From NCBI GenBank assembly GCA_040877875.1, contig JBBDNC010000114.1, positions 1 through 19,665 of the forward strand: DNA of 19,665 nt. Reading direction: 5' to 3'. The notes under the pieces are model-generated. The model was not told where the DNA came from. It saw only the letters and a list, made by a program, of their open reading frames with translations, and searched no databases. Source of the stretch: JBBDNC01 sp040877875. GTDB taxonomy: Bacteria; Bacteroidota; Rhodothermia; Balneolales; Balneolaceae. A program made the position numbers and the translations under genes. Positions 1 through 8,698 of this stretch are shown here, one piece after another. Within the stretch, counting starts at the first letter, position 1, and each line of letters opens with the position of its first letter.

Positions 1-150
1 GTGTATCAGTGTATCAGTTAAAAATGTTGTTGATTTCTCGTTCAACGGTCAAGTTCAATTCATAAAGTTTTGAATAAAATGACGAACACACCCCGGCTTT
101 AATTTTTTTGTAAGGATTCTCTCCAATACCGTTCATAAAAAATAAAGCCC
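1..150. other. Non-coding lead-in upstream of radC
   Basis: No credible gene is visible. The first 20 bases carry two tandem GTGTATCAGT-like units (positions 1-19); the second closely resembles a repeat near 12.3 kb. The rest is AT-rich and presumably holds the radC promoter, but I could not find a clean TAnnTTTG element. Confidence 0.5.
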
Positions 151-864
151 ATGAATCAGGAGAGTTTTGAACCGCGTCAAACTTCAAAGAGAACCGTAAA
201 GGAAATGCAGCCTGACGATCAGCCCCGGGAAAAACTTATGCGGTACGGTTCGGAAAGCCTTTCTAATTCCGAGCTGCTGGCCATTCTTTTGCGTACCGGC
301 AGTTCGAGGATGAATGTACTGGACACGGCAAAAGAACTCCTGGAATCCAGCGGCGGACTCCGTTACCTCGTTCGGAAGGATTGGAAAGACCTTAAAAGAA
401 TTCCCGGTATCGCCAATGTTAAAGCCATTACACTCGAATCCGTTTTTGAACTTGCCCGCCGAATTCAAATCTCCTCTCTGGGTGACCAGATACAGGTTCA
501 AAGTCCTGAAGATGCGGCAGCTTATTTCAGCCCGAAACTTCGGGACCTTACCAAGGAAACGTTTATCGTCGCTTATTTGAATAATTCCAAATACCTGACT
601 GGTTTTACCCGCATCAGTTTTGGCGGAGCGACAGCCACGATTGTTGATCCTTCCGAAGTATTTCGTCAGGCGATCCTGAACGACGCCTGTAGTATTATTC
701 TTCTGCACAACCACCCTTCCGGTAATATCCGGGAATCCAAGGCGGACATTCATTTAACCGAGCGACTGGTCAAATCCGGCAAACTCCTCGGAATTCCGGT
801 TGACGATCATATTATTATCGCCGGTGACGGATTCAACAGTTTAAGAAGCAAGGGACATATATAG
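151..864 (+). CDS. radC: RadC family JAB-domain protein (MPN+ putative metal hydrolase)
   Basis: This is a 237-residue protein of the RadC family. The N-terminal half (about residues 20-105) matches the helix-hairpin-helix-like UPF0758 region, including the 'LSNSELLAILLRTG' stretch and 'IPGIANVKA'. The C-terminal half is a JAB/MPN domain with an intact JAMM zinc site: H186 and H188 in 'LLHNHPSG', followed by S196 and D199. The length is typical of the family. RadC was once linked to radiation repair, but its biochemical function is not settled; the conserved metal site suggests a zinc hydrolase. The ATG at 151 has no obvious Shine-Dalgarno sequence, as is common in Bacteroidota. argS follows on the same strand after about 120 bp and may have its own promoter. 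Confidence 0.93.
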   Translation: MNQESFEPRQTSKRTVKEMQPDDQPREKLMRYGSESLSNSELLAILLRTGSSRMNVLDTAKELLESSGGLRYLVRKDWKDLKRIPGIANVKAITLESVFELARRIQISSLGDQIQVQSPEDAAAYFSPKLRDLTKETFIVAYLNNSKYLTGFTRISFGGATATIVDPSEVFRQAILNDACSIILLHNHPSGNIRESKADIHLTERLVKSGKLLGIPVDDHIIIAGDGFNSLRSKGHI

Positions 865-937
865 AAAAACCGAAGCCCGTCATCAGGAATCGTTTGTCAA
901 ATCTGCTCATCCATGCGTTATTGGATATGAAAAAAGT

Positions 938-945
938 TATATTTG
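938..945 (+). promoter_or_regulatory. Candidate -7 element (TATATTTG) for argS
   Basis: TATATTTG matches the Bacteroidota -7 consensus TAnnTTTG. Transcription starting just after it would give a leader of about 30 nt before the ATG at 984. A TTG lies upstream (921-923) but at shorter spacing than the usual -33 element, so the assignment is tentative. Confidence 0.35.
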
Positions 946-983
946 TCCCTCCTGAAATCAAAAATAACCAACCTACTGACTTG

Positions 984-2618
984 ATGGAAAGTTACCTGCA
1001 GGACATTTTAGAAGAAGCCCTCAAAACATTTGATCTGGACAAGTCTGCCTGGCCGAAAATTCAAATTGAAAAACCCCGCGACCCTTCCCATGGGGATGCT
1101 GCAACGAATCTGGCCATGCTTCTGGCCAAACCTCTTCGTAATAGCCCTCGAAAAATTGCCGAAGAACTATCCGAAAAGCTGAAATACGATCCGGATAAAA
1201 TCTCTTCGGTCGAAATTGCCGGACCCGGATTCATAAATTTTCGGTACGCTAATAACTATCTCTTCAAAGCTCTCGAAGAAATTCTGAAGAAAAAAACGGA
1301 GTATGGCAAGACAGATAAATATGATGATACAAATATTTTGATTGAATTTGTCAGTGCCAACCCGACCGGCCCCCTGACTGTGGGACATGGAAGAAATGCC
1401 GTTCTGGGAGATACGATTGCAAACATGCTGGAATGGACCGGAGCGGAAGTAAAACGGGAATACTATTTTAACAATGCGGGACGCCAAATGCGGGTTCTCG
1501 GACAAAGCGTACAGGCTCGATACCTGCAAGAGATGGGTAAGAAATCTGAATTTCCCGAGGGCGGTTACGAAGGAGAGTATATCCGGGAAATTGCCCAAAG
1601 ATTGGTTGAAGAATACGGCAGTGATCTTGCAGAACAGGTTGATGAGAAAATCTTCAGGGAAAAAGCCGAAGAAGAGATCTTTAAAGAGATCGGGCGTACA
1701 TTGAAAAGAATGAATATTGAAATGGATTCATTTTTCAATGAGCACACTCTCTATGAAAATAAGGCCATCGACAAAGTAATCGATACCCTGAGGGAGAAGG
1801 GACTGGCTTTCGATCAGGATGGAGCCGTTTGGTTTAAAACGACCGAATTCGGTAAAGACAAGGACACCGTTCTGGTAAAAAGCACAGGGGAGCCGACCTA
1901 CCGCCTCCCCGATATCGCCTATCACGCTGATAAACTGGATCGTGGTTATGACCTCTGCATTGATGTATTCGGGGCCGATCATATCGACACGTATCCGGAT
2001 GTGCTGAATGGTATCAAGGCGTTGGGGTATGACGACTCGAAAGTAGACGTCCTGGTCTACCAGTTTGTCACAATCGTCAAAGAGGGCAAACCTTTTAAGA
2101 TGAGCACACGAAAAGCAAATTTTGTCACGCTTGACGAACTGATGGACGAAGTCGGAACGGATGTAACCCGATTTTTCTTTTTAATGCGATCTCCTTCGAC
2201 ACACCTTGAATTTGATATTGCGGAAGCAAAAGAAGCAGGAGAGAAAAATCCCGTTTTTTATCTTCAATATGCTCACGCAAGAATCCAGTCGATCCTTCAA
2301 AAAGCAGAAGAAATTTCAAATTTTTCAGGTCAACCGGAACTGAATCTTCTAACTCATGACACGGAGATACGGCTGATCAAGGATTTACTGGAATTCCCCG
2401 GCATCATTTACTCGGCTGCCGATACGAGAGAACCCCATCGGCTGATCCATTACCTGAACGGGCTTGCCTCCGATTTTACCTCATTTTATCACGAATGCCG
2501 TATTCTTGGAGAAGATGAGAAACTAATGGAAGCCCGAACGGCACTCGCAACGGCGACTGCACAGACGCTGGCCAACGGTTTGGAGATCCTGGGTATCTCC
2601 GCCCCCGACCATATGTAA
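984..2618 (+). CDS. argS: Arginyl-tRNA synthetase (class I)
   Basis: ArgS charges tRNA-Arg with arginine in the cytosol, using ATP. I chose the ATG at 984 (544 residues) because the protein then opens with the family-like 'MESYLQDILEEAL'. A TTG at 894 would add 30 residues without family character and would put the candidate promoter at 938-945 inside the gene. The N-terminal additional domain spans about residues 1-90 with 'SHGDAATN'. The HIGH-type motif is 'NPTGPLTVGHGRN' (about 126-138), with Thr where many ArgS have His. The KMSKS loop is 'KMSTR' (372-376). The C-terminal DALR anticodon-binding domain follows 'FYLQYAHARI' and ends in 'ISAPDHM', a normal ArgS terminus. The gene faces the methyltransferase gene tail to tail, 44 bp away. 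Confidence 0.96.
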   Translation: MESYLQDILEEALKTFDLDKSAWPKIQIEKPRDPSHGDAATNLAMLLAKPLRNSPRKIAEELSEKLKYDPDKISSVEIAGPGFINFRYANNYLFKALEEILKKKTEYGKTDKYDDTNILIEFVSANPTGPLTVGHGRNAVLGDTIANMLEWTGAEVKREYYFNNAGRQMRVLGQSVQARYLQEMGKKSEFPEGGYEGEYIREIAQRLVEEYGSDLAEQVDEKIFREKAEEEIFKEIGRTLKRMNIEMDSFFNEHTLYENKAIDKVIDTLREKGLAFDQDGAVWFKTTEFGKDKDTVLVKSTGEPTYRLPDIAYHADKLDRGYDLCIDVFGADHIDTYPDVLNGIKALGYDDSKVDVLVYQFVTIVKEGKPFKMSTRKANFVTLDELMDEVGTDVTRFFFLMRSPSTHLEFDIAEAKEAGEKNPVFYLQYAHARIQSILQKAEEISNFSGQPELNLLTHDTEIRLIKDLLEFPGIIYSAADTREPHRLIHYLNGLASDFTSFYHECRILGEDEKLMEARTALATATAQTLANGLEILGISAPDHM

Positions 2619-2662
2619 AGGAGTATAATTCCGGTAAACACAGGACGTTACAGGTTCACCTG

Positions 2663-3481
2663 TCATCCTGGAATCAATCGGGAAAAACAGACGATGCCTT
2701 TGGTAATCTGTTCATCTACGTGGAAACCTGCTTGTTCGAACAAACTGTTGCTCTCCTCCACACTTCTGAATTTGATTCCACTCCATTCTGCAGATTCCTG
2801 AAACAGCCTGCCGTACCAGGTATTAGACAATATCAGGTGCATCATGAATAGAATCCCATCCTCCTTTAGAATTCTCCGGCACTCGTACAAAACCTTATAT
2901 TCATCTGTCAATTCATTCAAAGTGCCCCCCATCATCAAGCCGTCAAATGATTTGGCAAAAAAAGGCATCTCCCATGCATCGGCTTTGAGAAACAGGAGAT
3001 CCGTTTGGTCGGCTTCCGCCTTGAACCTTGCCTCTTCCAGCATCTGTTCTGAGAAATCCAGGGCAACAACCGTCGCTTCAGGTTCCGCCTGTTTCAAAGC
3101 CCGGGCATAAATTGCGGTTGAACACCCCACATCCAGGTACGTCTTGCCGGGTTGAGGAGACACCCATTCGAGTAGCAGTTCTTTTTCCTTTTCAATGGGA
3201 AATTCCTCGCCCGACAAAAAAGTGAGAGATCTCTTTCTCCAGAGATCTTCATATAAACCGGCCGTGATTCTCCAGTGATTGGCGCTCTGGGCGAGTGACA
3301 TCTTTTGTTCATCAACCGACACCGGTATTAAATCTATAATATTATTTCGTATGGAGTACTCATCCCCTTCAGTGGAACAGATCGTTCCATTAAAAGGTGT
3401 TGAAAGGTCGGTAACCCCTTCCGGCACATCCAGGGACACTCTGTCATCTAACGGAGATCGAAGTTCAATTTTCATCGACAA
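2663..3481 (-). CDS. Class I SAM-dependent methyltransferase
   Basis: This 272-residue protein has a Rossmann-type methyltransferase domain (about residues 100-225). Visible motifs are motif I 'YLDVGCSTA' (115-123), the acidic end of strand 2 'LDFSEQML' (141-148), 'KADAWEMPF' (166-174) and the post-motif 'ILKEDGILFMMHL'. The first 55 residues resemble a degenerate Trm112/UPF0434-type small domain ('GDEYSIRN..IDLIP'), but only one Cys remains, so zinc binding is unlikely. The substrate cannot be predicted; quinone/lipid or small-molecule methyltransferases are the nearest general classes. The start may be the ATG at 3481 or the next one two codons in (3475). The gene stands alone between convergent argS and the divergent receptor pseudogene, so no operon partner hints at its role. 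Confidence 0.85.
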   Translation of the reverse strand: MSMKIELRSPLDDRVSLDVPEGVTDLSTPFNGTICSTEGDEYSIRNNIIDLIPVSVDEQKMSLAQSANHWRITAGLYEDLWRKRSLTFLSGEEFPIEKEKELLLEWVSPQPGKTYLDVGCSTAIYARALKQAEPEATVVALDFSEQMLEEARFKAEADQTDLLFLKADAWEMPFFAKSFDGLMMGGTLNELTDEYKVLYECRRILKEDGILFMMHLILSNTWYGRLFQESAEWSGIKFRSVEESNSLFEQAGFHVDEQITKGIVCFSRLIPG

Positions 3482-3806
3482 ACCTCTTTACTTTCTGTTG
3501 TCGTACGCAATTCACTAATGGGAGTTGCACGAGGTTTATGACACAGGGCTTCATTCATTCATATTTGTAGCCTGTAGATAAAAAAAGTTGAAAAGCTGAA
3601 GGGCCCTTCTTCAAAGCAATCATCCAAGAACAACAAACTCCCGCTTCAAGCCTTAAAAAAACTTTTTTTCATTTTTTTACTTCTTCAAACGTCAAAATAC
3701 CCCGTATAGAAGGTTTATTAATAGATTCCAATCGTTAATTATATGATAAAAGCATTATAAATTCTTACACTCTCAAAGCTTGCTTGTTTTATAGCCATTC
3801 ATAAAT
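3482..3806. other. AT-rich intergenic region between divergent genes
   Basis: This 325-bp stretch separates the methyltransferase gene (-) from the receptor pseudogene (+). I see no coding potential. It holds the perfect palindrome GAAGGGCCCTTC at 3598-3609 and a near-consensus CATATTTG around 3560-3567 on the + strand. It is otherwise AT-rich with long A and T runs (about 3656-3685). It presumably holds both divergent promoters, but none can be assigned firmly. Confidence 0.5.
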
Positions 3807-6094
3807 CTGAAAAAATTGCTGCAAAAAAGAATCCTCCTCCCTGCACTTCTGATGCTCCCGATTTGGTTTGGGTTTATGGCCGCCGGTTCAATTGCAATTG
3901 CCCAACAGGCATCCCTGCAAGGGCTCGTCACCGATCAGGTAAGCGGCCTCCCGCTGCAAGGAGCAAATGTCGTATTACAATCCCTGGATGATGACGAAGG
4001 TTTTCTGGGTGGAGGAGCTGACAGTGACGGATTCTACCGTGTCGGCTCAATACGATCCGGGTACCTGGGTCACTTCGAATCAGTTATGTGGGCTATACCG
4101 CCTATGAGGATACGTTAGCGTTCAGAGAAGGAGATAACCGGACAATCAATGTGACCCTCTCACCAAATGATGCCATTATGGATGAAGTCGTCGTCGCCTA
4201 TGTGCCCGGTGCCGCTCGTCGTGAAGAAGGAGCCCAGCGTATCACCCCGGCAGATATGAGGCGGGTGCCGGGTCCGGGCACAGGAGATCTGGCCTCCTAT
4301 CTTCAAACACTTCCGGGAGTCGTAACGATGGGGGACCGTGGCGGACAGGTGTTTATCCGGGGAGGCACTCCCTCTGAAAACATGGTCCTGGTTGACGGGG
4401 CAATGATCTACCAGCCGTCTCACATCGTCGGATTTTTCTCGCCGTTCCCCGAAAACCTCGTAGCAGATGTCAATTTTTATGCCGGCGGGTTTGGCCCCCG
4501 CTACAACGGCCGGATCTCCTCTGTATTGGATATCCAGATGCGACACGGAGACCGGTTCAATACCATTGGATCGGCTTCAATCAGCCCGTTTGCAGGAGAA
4601 ATTCTCGCCGAAGGCCCGATTTCAGAAGGAAATTCATCATGGCTATTCTCGTCCAGGAATTCACTGATTGAGCAAACCAGTGAATGGTATCCCATCCGCG
4701 AACAACCACTCAAATTCCAGAGCCAGTATATAAAAACCAGTGTTATAGATGAAAATTCCCGTTGTTCCGCTTCCATGATGCGTACATATGACAGGGGTAG
4801 AATGGATTTCGAGGAGGATGAAAGTATCATTTGGAGAAACCTTGTATTCGGAGGACGCTGTGTAGCCTTGCCAGAAGGCTCACAAACCCTGATGGATATG
4901 AATATTAACCTGTCTCATTTTACCAATTCTGTTCGTGAAGCTGAGCCTTTTGGATTTTCTTCCAATATCATGCGAATTAACCTGGACGTTAACCTGCGGC
5001 AGTATTACAGGGAGATTCGACTCAACTACGGCATCTATTCCCGTATCAATTATTTAAATTATGACCTGGGCGAGAAGTTCGTAGGTTTCAATGACGATGC
5101 CTTTACCTTGTTCCTGGCCGGGGGACACCTGGAAGCGACTCTCCCGGTCGGTGAGCGATTGAGCCTGCAGCCGGGTGCGGCTTTGACCCTGTACCCCGGA
5201 GATTTTTCACCCAGTATTGAACCCCGCTTCCGGTTTACATGGCAGCCCTTCGGCCGGGAACAGGAGGAACTGAGCGGCGCACTTGGCATTTATCGGCAGC
5301 CGGTGGTAGGAGTGAATGACATGCGGGATGTAAGTTCAGTATTTGTCGCCTGGATGAGTGCACCGATCGACGAAGTTCAGATGCAAGCCCTGCACGCCCT
5401 GCTCGGATGGCAGCAGACCCTCACAGAAGGGTTGAATGTGTCCGTGGAAGGTTTCTATAAACGTCTGAATAATATACCAGTCCCCTTATGGAACACCATT
5501 GCCAGATTTAACACTGAATTGGTCCTGGCCAATGGTCATGTGCACGGGGCAGACCTTCGCCTGGAATACAACCGGGGACCTTTTTACGGAATGATCGGAT
5601 ACGGCTACAGTTGGACTCTTTATGAATCGAGACAGGATCATTTTAATATATGGTTCGGTGAACCCATCCAGGAGTATCACCCGCCTCACGATCGCAGGCA
5701 TCAGGTTAATGCACTGGTCAGTCTGGACATCGGTTCGATTACAGCCGGGGTCCGCTGGCAACTCGGCACAGGCATGCCCTTCACCCGTCCGATGGGATTT
5801 GATGATATCCTGGATTTCAGGCAGCGGCTGCCGCTTGTCAACCAGGATCGGGGAACCCGGCGGGTAATCCTTGACCGGCCTTACGGGGGACGCCTGCCGA
5901 CAACTCACCGCCTGGATATATCGCTGGAACGCAGTTTCCGGCTTTCCCAATCCGGATCTGAACTCAACCTGCAGATGGGAGCCATCAATTCGTACGATCA
6001 GACCAACCTTTTTTATTATGACGTATATACCCACCGCCGTATCGATCAATTACCATTTATGCCTTATGCAACCCTGAAAATGGAAATACGATGA
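3807..6094 (+). pseudogene. TonB-dependent receptor with N-terminal carboxypeptidase-regulatory domain, start-less and frameshifted
   Basis: The reading frame encodes an outer-membrane TonB receptor of roughly 760 residues. It has a signal peptide (KKLLQKRILLPALL..., ending 'IAIAQ'), a CarboxypepD_reg-like beta-sandwich ('LQGLVTDQVSGLPLQGANV'), a plug domain ('LASYLQTLPGVV', 'VFIRGGTPSENMVLVDGAMI') and a barrel ending 'YATLKMEIR'. Two lesions are visible. First, no ATG opens the frame: the ideal signal-peptide start is CTG at 3807, with TTG at 3816 as an alternative. Second, between 4056 and 4072 the frame changes by +2/-1. Reading 'SGTW' and then 'SLRISYVGY' is restored if one extra G is removed from each of the G runs at 4059-4061 and 4067-4069. 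The downstream 668 codons (from about 4070) are open to the natural C-terminus. The next gene overlaps the stop as ATGA. A sequencing error could explain the frameshift but not the missing ATG. Confidence 0.75.
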
Positions 6095-6472
6095 GGAATG
6101 CAACAATGCGCAGGCACCGGAAAAACGTAAAAGATGTTTCAAGCTCCCATAAAGGGTTATTCCGGTTAGTTGACCTGCCTGCAAGATCTCCCGGTCCCTC
6201 CTCACTCTATGTGTTCTGGTTTATCACAGGCCTATGCTTTCTAATCGGATGCACCGATTCCTTTCAGCCACTGCAGGAAAATGATCGGTATTTCTTTTCT
6301 ATCTATGGGTACCTGGACGCTTCGGCCGACACGCAGTGGGTACGTGTGTAACCCCTATACGTGAACAGATCAATTTGCCACCGGTTAAACCGGAAATGCG
6401 TATAACCCTGGAACTTATACAAAATGGCAACACCGTGAGGATGAATGACTCCCTGATTCAGAACCCCGATGG
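6091..6472 (+). pseudogene. Truncated, frameshifted lipoprotein gene (DUF4249-like partner of the receptor)
   Basis: The start overlaps the receptor stop (ATGA), the usual coupling of a TonB receptor with its surface lipoprotein. Residues 41-54 form a hydrophobic segment ending in the lipobox L-I-G-C (Cys54). The first frame stops at 6349-6351 after 'DTQWVRV'. Removing one GT from the GTGTGT tract at 6344-6349 restores 'QWVRVTPIREQ' and a further 40 or so coherent codons to 'MNDSLIQNPDGYF'. Homology-like sequence then ends abruptly where the opposite-strand DUF62 gene stops (6473), so most of an expected 350-400-residue lipoprotein is absent. I call it DUF4249-like from the short N-terminal pattern only. 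It cannot make a full product. Confidence 0.65.
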
Positions 6473-7261
6473 TTACTTTTGCAGAACGATTGAAATTTGT
6501 GCCCCTTTCCGAACACTGAGCATCTCACTGGCATTTCCTTTACTAATGGCCACTTCCAGCATCCCTGAGCTTCCGATATAGGCAACCGGTTCTCCGTCTT
6601 CTACAAAACCGTAGGACTCCTCAAAATGATCGAGAATGGTATTACCCACATAGATTTTCATCCGTTTTTCACCAATCACCTCATCAATCATCTCCTCCGG
6701 TATATTCGAGATCAGGTTTCCGAACCGGTCAATATGCAGGATCCAGCCCTGAATTCCATCTTTATCCGATATGGGTTTTGCCCAGCGGTAAGCCACCAAC
6801 TCATCCAGTTCATCTCCCAACCGGTCGATCGGTGTTCCATTTGAAAGGTGGGCGGCCACCGGGGCAAAAATGTCACGGCCATGAAATGTTTTTGACAGTT
6901 CAGGCATCCAGAACTCCCTGTTAGTCAACCTGCATGCCTGATATTCCTGCTGATCCGCGACCAGTGAAAAAATCCCGTTATCCGGGCCTACATAGAACTG
7001 GCTTCCAATCTTCAGAGCTACCGGATGTCGAAGGGTTCCGACTCCCGGATCCACAACAACCAAATGCACCGTATTCTCAGGAAAATAGGGAGTCGCATTA
7101 CGTACAACCCAGGCACCGGCCATAACATCCTGCGGAGGAATTTCATGTGAGATATCAATTAACCGTGATTCCGGTGCAATGCCCAGGATTACAGCTTTCA
7201 TGGTACTTACATAGTGATCCTGCTGACCAAAATCAGATGTAAGCGTAATGATTTTTGACAT
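6473..7261 (-). CDS. SAM hydroxide adenosyltransferase (DUF62 / SAM hydrolase family)
   Basis: This 262-residue protein belongs to the DUF62 family, related to the fluorinase and chlorinase (SalL). Family members split S-adenosylmethionine with water into adenosine and methionine. Hallmarks in order are 'ITLTSDFGQQDHYVSTMK' (5-22), 'VVDPGVGTLR' (69-78), 'VGPDNGIF' (91-98), 'TFHGRDIFAPVAA' (125-137) and 'HIDRFGNLISNI' (176-187). Asp71, Arg78 and His127 are the expected hydroxide-generating trio. I see no sign of the halide-site insertion that marks fluorinases. The gene starts 5 bp after dnaN and is probably co-transcribed with it. Its stop codon sits directly against the truncated lipoprotein pseudogene, so no 3' spacer or terminator is left. 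The protein length looks complete. Confidence 0.92.
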   Translation of the reverse strand: MSKIITLTSDFGQQDHYVSTMKAVILGIAPESRLIDISHEIPPQDVMAGAWVVRNATPYFPENTVHLVVVDPGVGTLRHPVALKIGSQFYVGPDNGIFSLVADQQEYQACRLTNREFWMPELSKTFHGRDIFAPVAAHLSNGTPIDRLGDELDELVAYRWAKPISDKDGIQGWILHIDRFGNLISNIPEEMIDEVIGEKRMKIYVGNTILDHFEESYGFVEDGEPVAYIGSSGMLEVAISKGNASEMLSVRKGAQISIVLQK

Positions 7262-7266
7262 CCTTA

Positions 7267-8382
7267 TTATTCATAGCTGTTGAGCATTACAGGCATGACC
7301 AGCATGAGGATCTCTTCAGATTCACTCTCGGATGCAGGCTTGACGATTCCCGCCCTGTTTGGAGTGGAAAATTCAAAATGTACTTCCTCATTGTCTACAT
7401 TGCCCAGAACATCTGCCAAATACTTGGCATTAAATCCGATCTCCATCTCATCATCATTATATTCACAGGCAATGGTTTCTTTCGCCTCGCTACTCATATC
7501 AAGGTCTTCTGCCCGGATCGTCATTTTATCGGGCTGAAGTTCAAGCCGAATCTGACGAGTCGTGGTACTTGAAAAAACAGACACCCTTTTTACCGTCGAC
7601 AGCATCTGGTCTTTGGCAATATGAAGACTCTTGTCATTATCCCTGGGAATGACCGAATTATAGTTCGGATATTGTTCGTTGATAAGCCGGCTGATAATAA
7701 TTGTATTCCCGCTTTTAAACCGAACATGATCATTTGAAACGGTCAGTTCGCACTCCTCCGCATCCAATGCCTTGAGAACAAGGTTCAATGCTTTTTGCGG
7801 AACAATGAAAGAAAGTTCCTTATCACTCGTCAATTCGCTGTTTCGATATTTAACCAACCGGTGGCCATCCGTTGCCACAAATTTGCTCTCTTCAGCATTA
7901 ATGTCAAAATAGACACCCATCATGGCCGGACGAAGGTCATCGGTTGAAACCGCAAAAATTGTTTTCTGAATTGCCTTGTGGATCAGTTCATTTGTTGTAT
8001 CCAGAGTAGTCCCCTCATTCATATCCGGTACATCCGGATACTCATCAGCTTCCTCTCCAACAAGTTTATAAGTTCCCTTATCCGTTTTAAACTGGATGTT
8101 TTGACGTTCATCGACAGTAAAATGAACGGGAATATCCGGGAGTTGCCGAAGTGTTTCAAGAAGACGCCGGGCCGGTATGGCTACAGCTCCATCCTCCTCA
8201 ATGTCAGCTTCTATATACTCAATGATCGATATTTCGAGGTCGGTGGCCGTCAGCTTTAAACGTCCATTCTCACTTTCAAAAAGGATCGTTTCCAAAATGG
8301 GCAGGGTGGCTTTGGCCGGTACGGCACCGATCACGCCTGACAAACCCTGGTTCAGGTTACTGCTGGATACATTAAATTTCAT
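7267..8382 (-). CDS. dnaN: DNA polymerase III beta subunit (sliding clamp)
   Basis: DnaN forms the ring-shaped dimer that tethers DNA polymerase III to DNA. I place the start at the ATG at 8382 (371 residues), giving the typical 'MKFNVSSSNLNQGL' followed by 'AVPAKATLPILETILFE'. An ATG 20 codons upstream gives only a non-conserved extension. Three repeated clamp domains are recognisable, each about 120 residues, with 'LTATDLEISI', 'IPARRLLETLRQLPD', 'FVATDGHRLVKY' and 'FNAKYLADVLGNVD'. The C-terminus 'MPVMLNSYE' corresponds to the family's usual 'MPMR' end, with Val-Met in place of the Arg. dnaA is not adjacent, and I saw no DnaA-box cluster, so this is not evidence for an origin here. Confidence 0.96.
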   Translation of the reverse strand: MKFNVSSSNLNQGLSGVIGAVPAKATLPILETILFESENGRLKLTATDLEISIIEYIEADIEEDGAVAIPARRLLETLRQLPDIPVHFTVDERQNIQFKTDKGTYKLVGEEADEYPDVPDMNEGTTLDTTNELIHKAIQKTIFAVSTDDLRPAMMGVYFDINAEESKFVATDGHRLVKYRNSELTSDKELSFIVPQKALNLVLKALDAEECELTVSNDHVRFKSGNTIIISRLINEQYPNYNSVIPRDNDKSLHIAKDQMLSTVKRVSVFSSTTTRQIRLELQPDKMTIRAEDLDMSSEAKETIACEYNDDEMEIGFNAKYLADVLGNVDNEEVHFEFSTPNRAGIVKPASESESEEILMLVMPVMLNSYE

Positions 8383-8698
8383 AACTAAGCAGGTGTTGTA
8401 ATAATTTGATTGATTGAGCCGTTTCAGGCAATATGCAGACATCCTATACTAACAAATCCTTGTTCATCCCGCAACCACCAAAAGATTCAAATTTCATGCA
8501 TTTACCTGTTCTGCAAGATACAGGCGAAAGAAGGTGGCAAGGTTATAAATCCTGGGCGGAGTCGACCCACTTTATTATCGGACACATTTCCCTGAAGACC
8601 GACAATTTTCACAGAAAAACAAGATTAGAGATTAAGTAAAAGGAAGGTATTTTGTAGCCCCGTTTACATAATCTTCCTTCTGATAAATTTGTAACTTA
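8383..8698. other. Intergenic region between divergent dnaN and miaA
   Basis: About 316 bp separate the two starts. A 68-codon open frame (8433-8639, +) has no recognisable motif and an unconvincing composition, so I do not call it. The 7-bp arms AAGGAAG (8640-8646) and CTTCCTT (8673-8679) could pair around a 26-nt loop just before miaA. No tRNA-like fold was seen. Confidence 0.45.
8684..8691 (+). promoter_or_regulatory. TAAATTTG, -7-like element directly before miaA
   Basis: The octamer fits the Bacteroidota -7 consensus TAnnTTTG exactly, but it ends only 7 bp before the miaA ATG. If used, the transcript would be nearly or fully leaderless. There is no TTTG at proper -33 spacing, so this may be chance. 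Confidence 0.25.

Noticed and set aside
184..753. 189-codon open frame antisense to radC
   Set aside because: It lies wholly within the confidently identified radC gene, shows no family motif, and has the composition of a shadow frame.
894..983. TTG-initiated 30-residue extension of ArgS
   Set aside because: The family N-terminus begins at the ATG at 984, and the best promoter candidate lies within the extension.
2650..2663. ACAGGT-TC-ACCTGT inverted repeat between convergent argS and methyltransferase genes
   Set aside because: A 2-nt loop and the absence of a T-tract make it a poor terminator; it could arise by chance.
3598..3609. Perfect palindrome GAAGGGCCCTTC upstream of the receptor
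   Set aside because: Could be an operator, but there is only one copy and no known regulator consensus to support a call.
5486..6049. 187-codon open frame antisense to the receptor barrel
   Set aside because: No recognisable domain; the sense strand encodes coherent TonB-barrel sequence over the same bases.
6352..6581. Open frame continuing past 6472 as a separate small gene
   Set aside because: Up to about 6470 it is the second frame of the broken lipoprotein; beyond that it is only antisense of the DUF62 3' end.
8433..8639. 68-codon open frame between dnaN and miaA
   Set aside because: No motif, no credible start context, and it overlaps another open frame of similar size; better read as promoter-bearing spacer.
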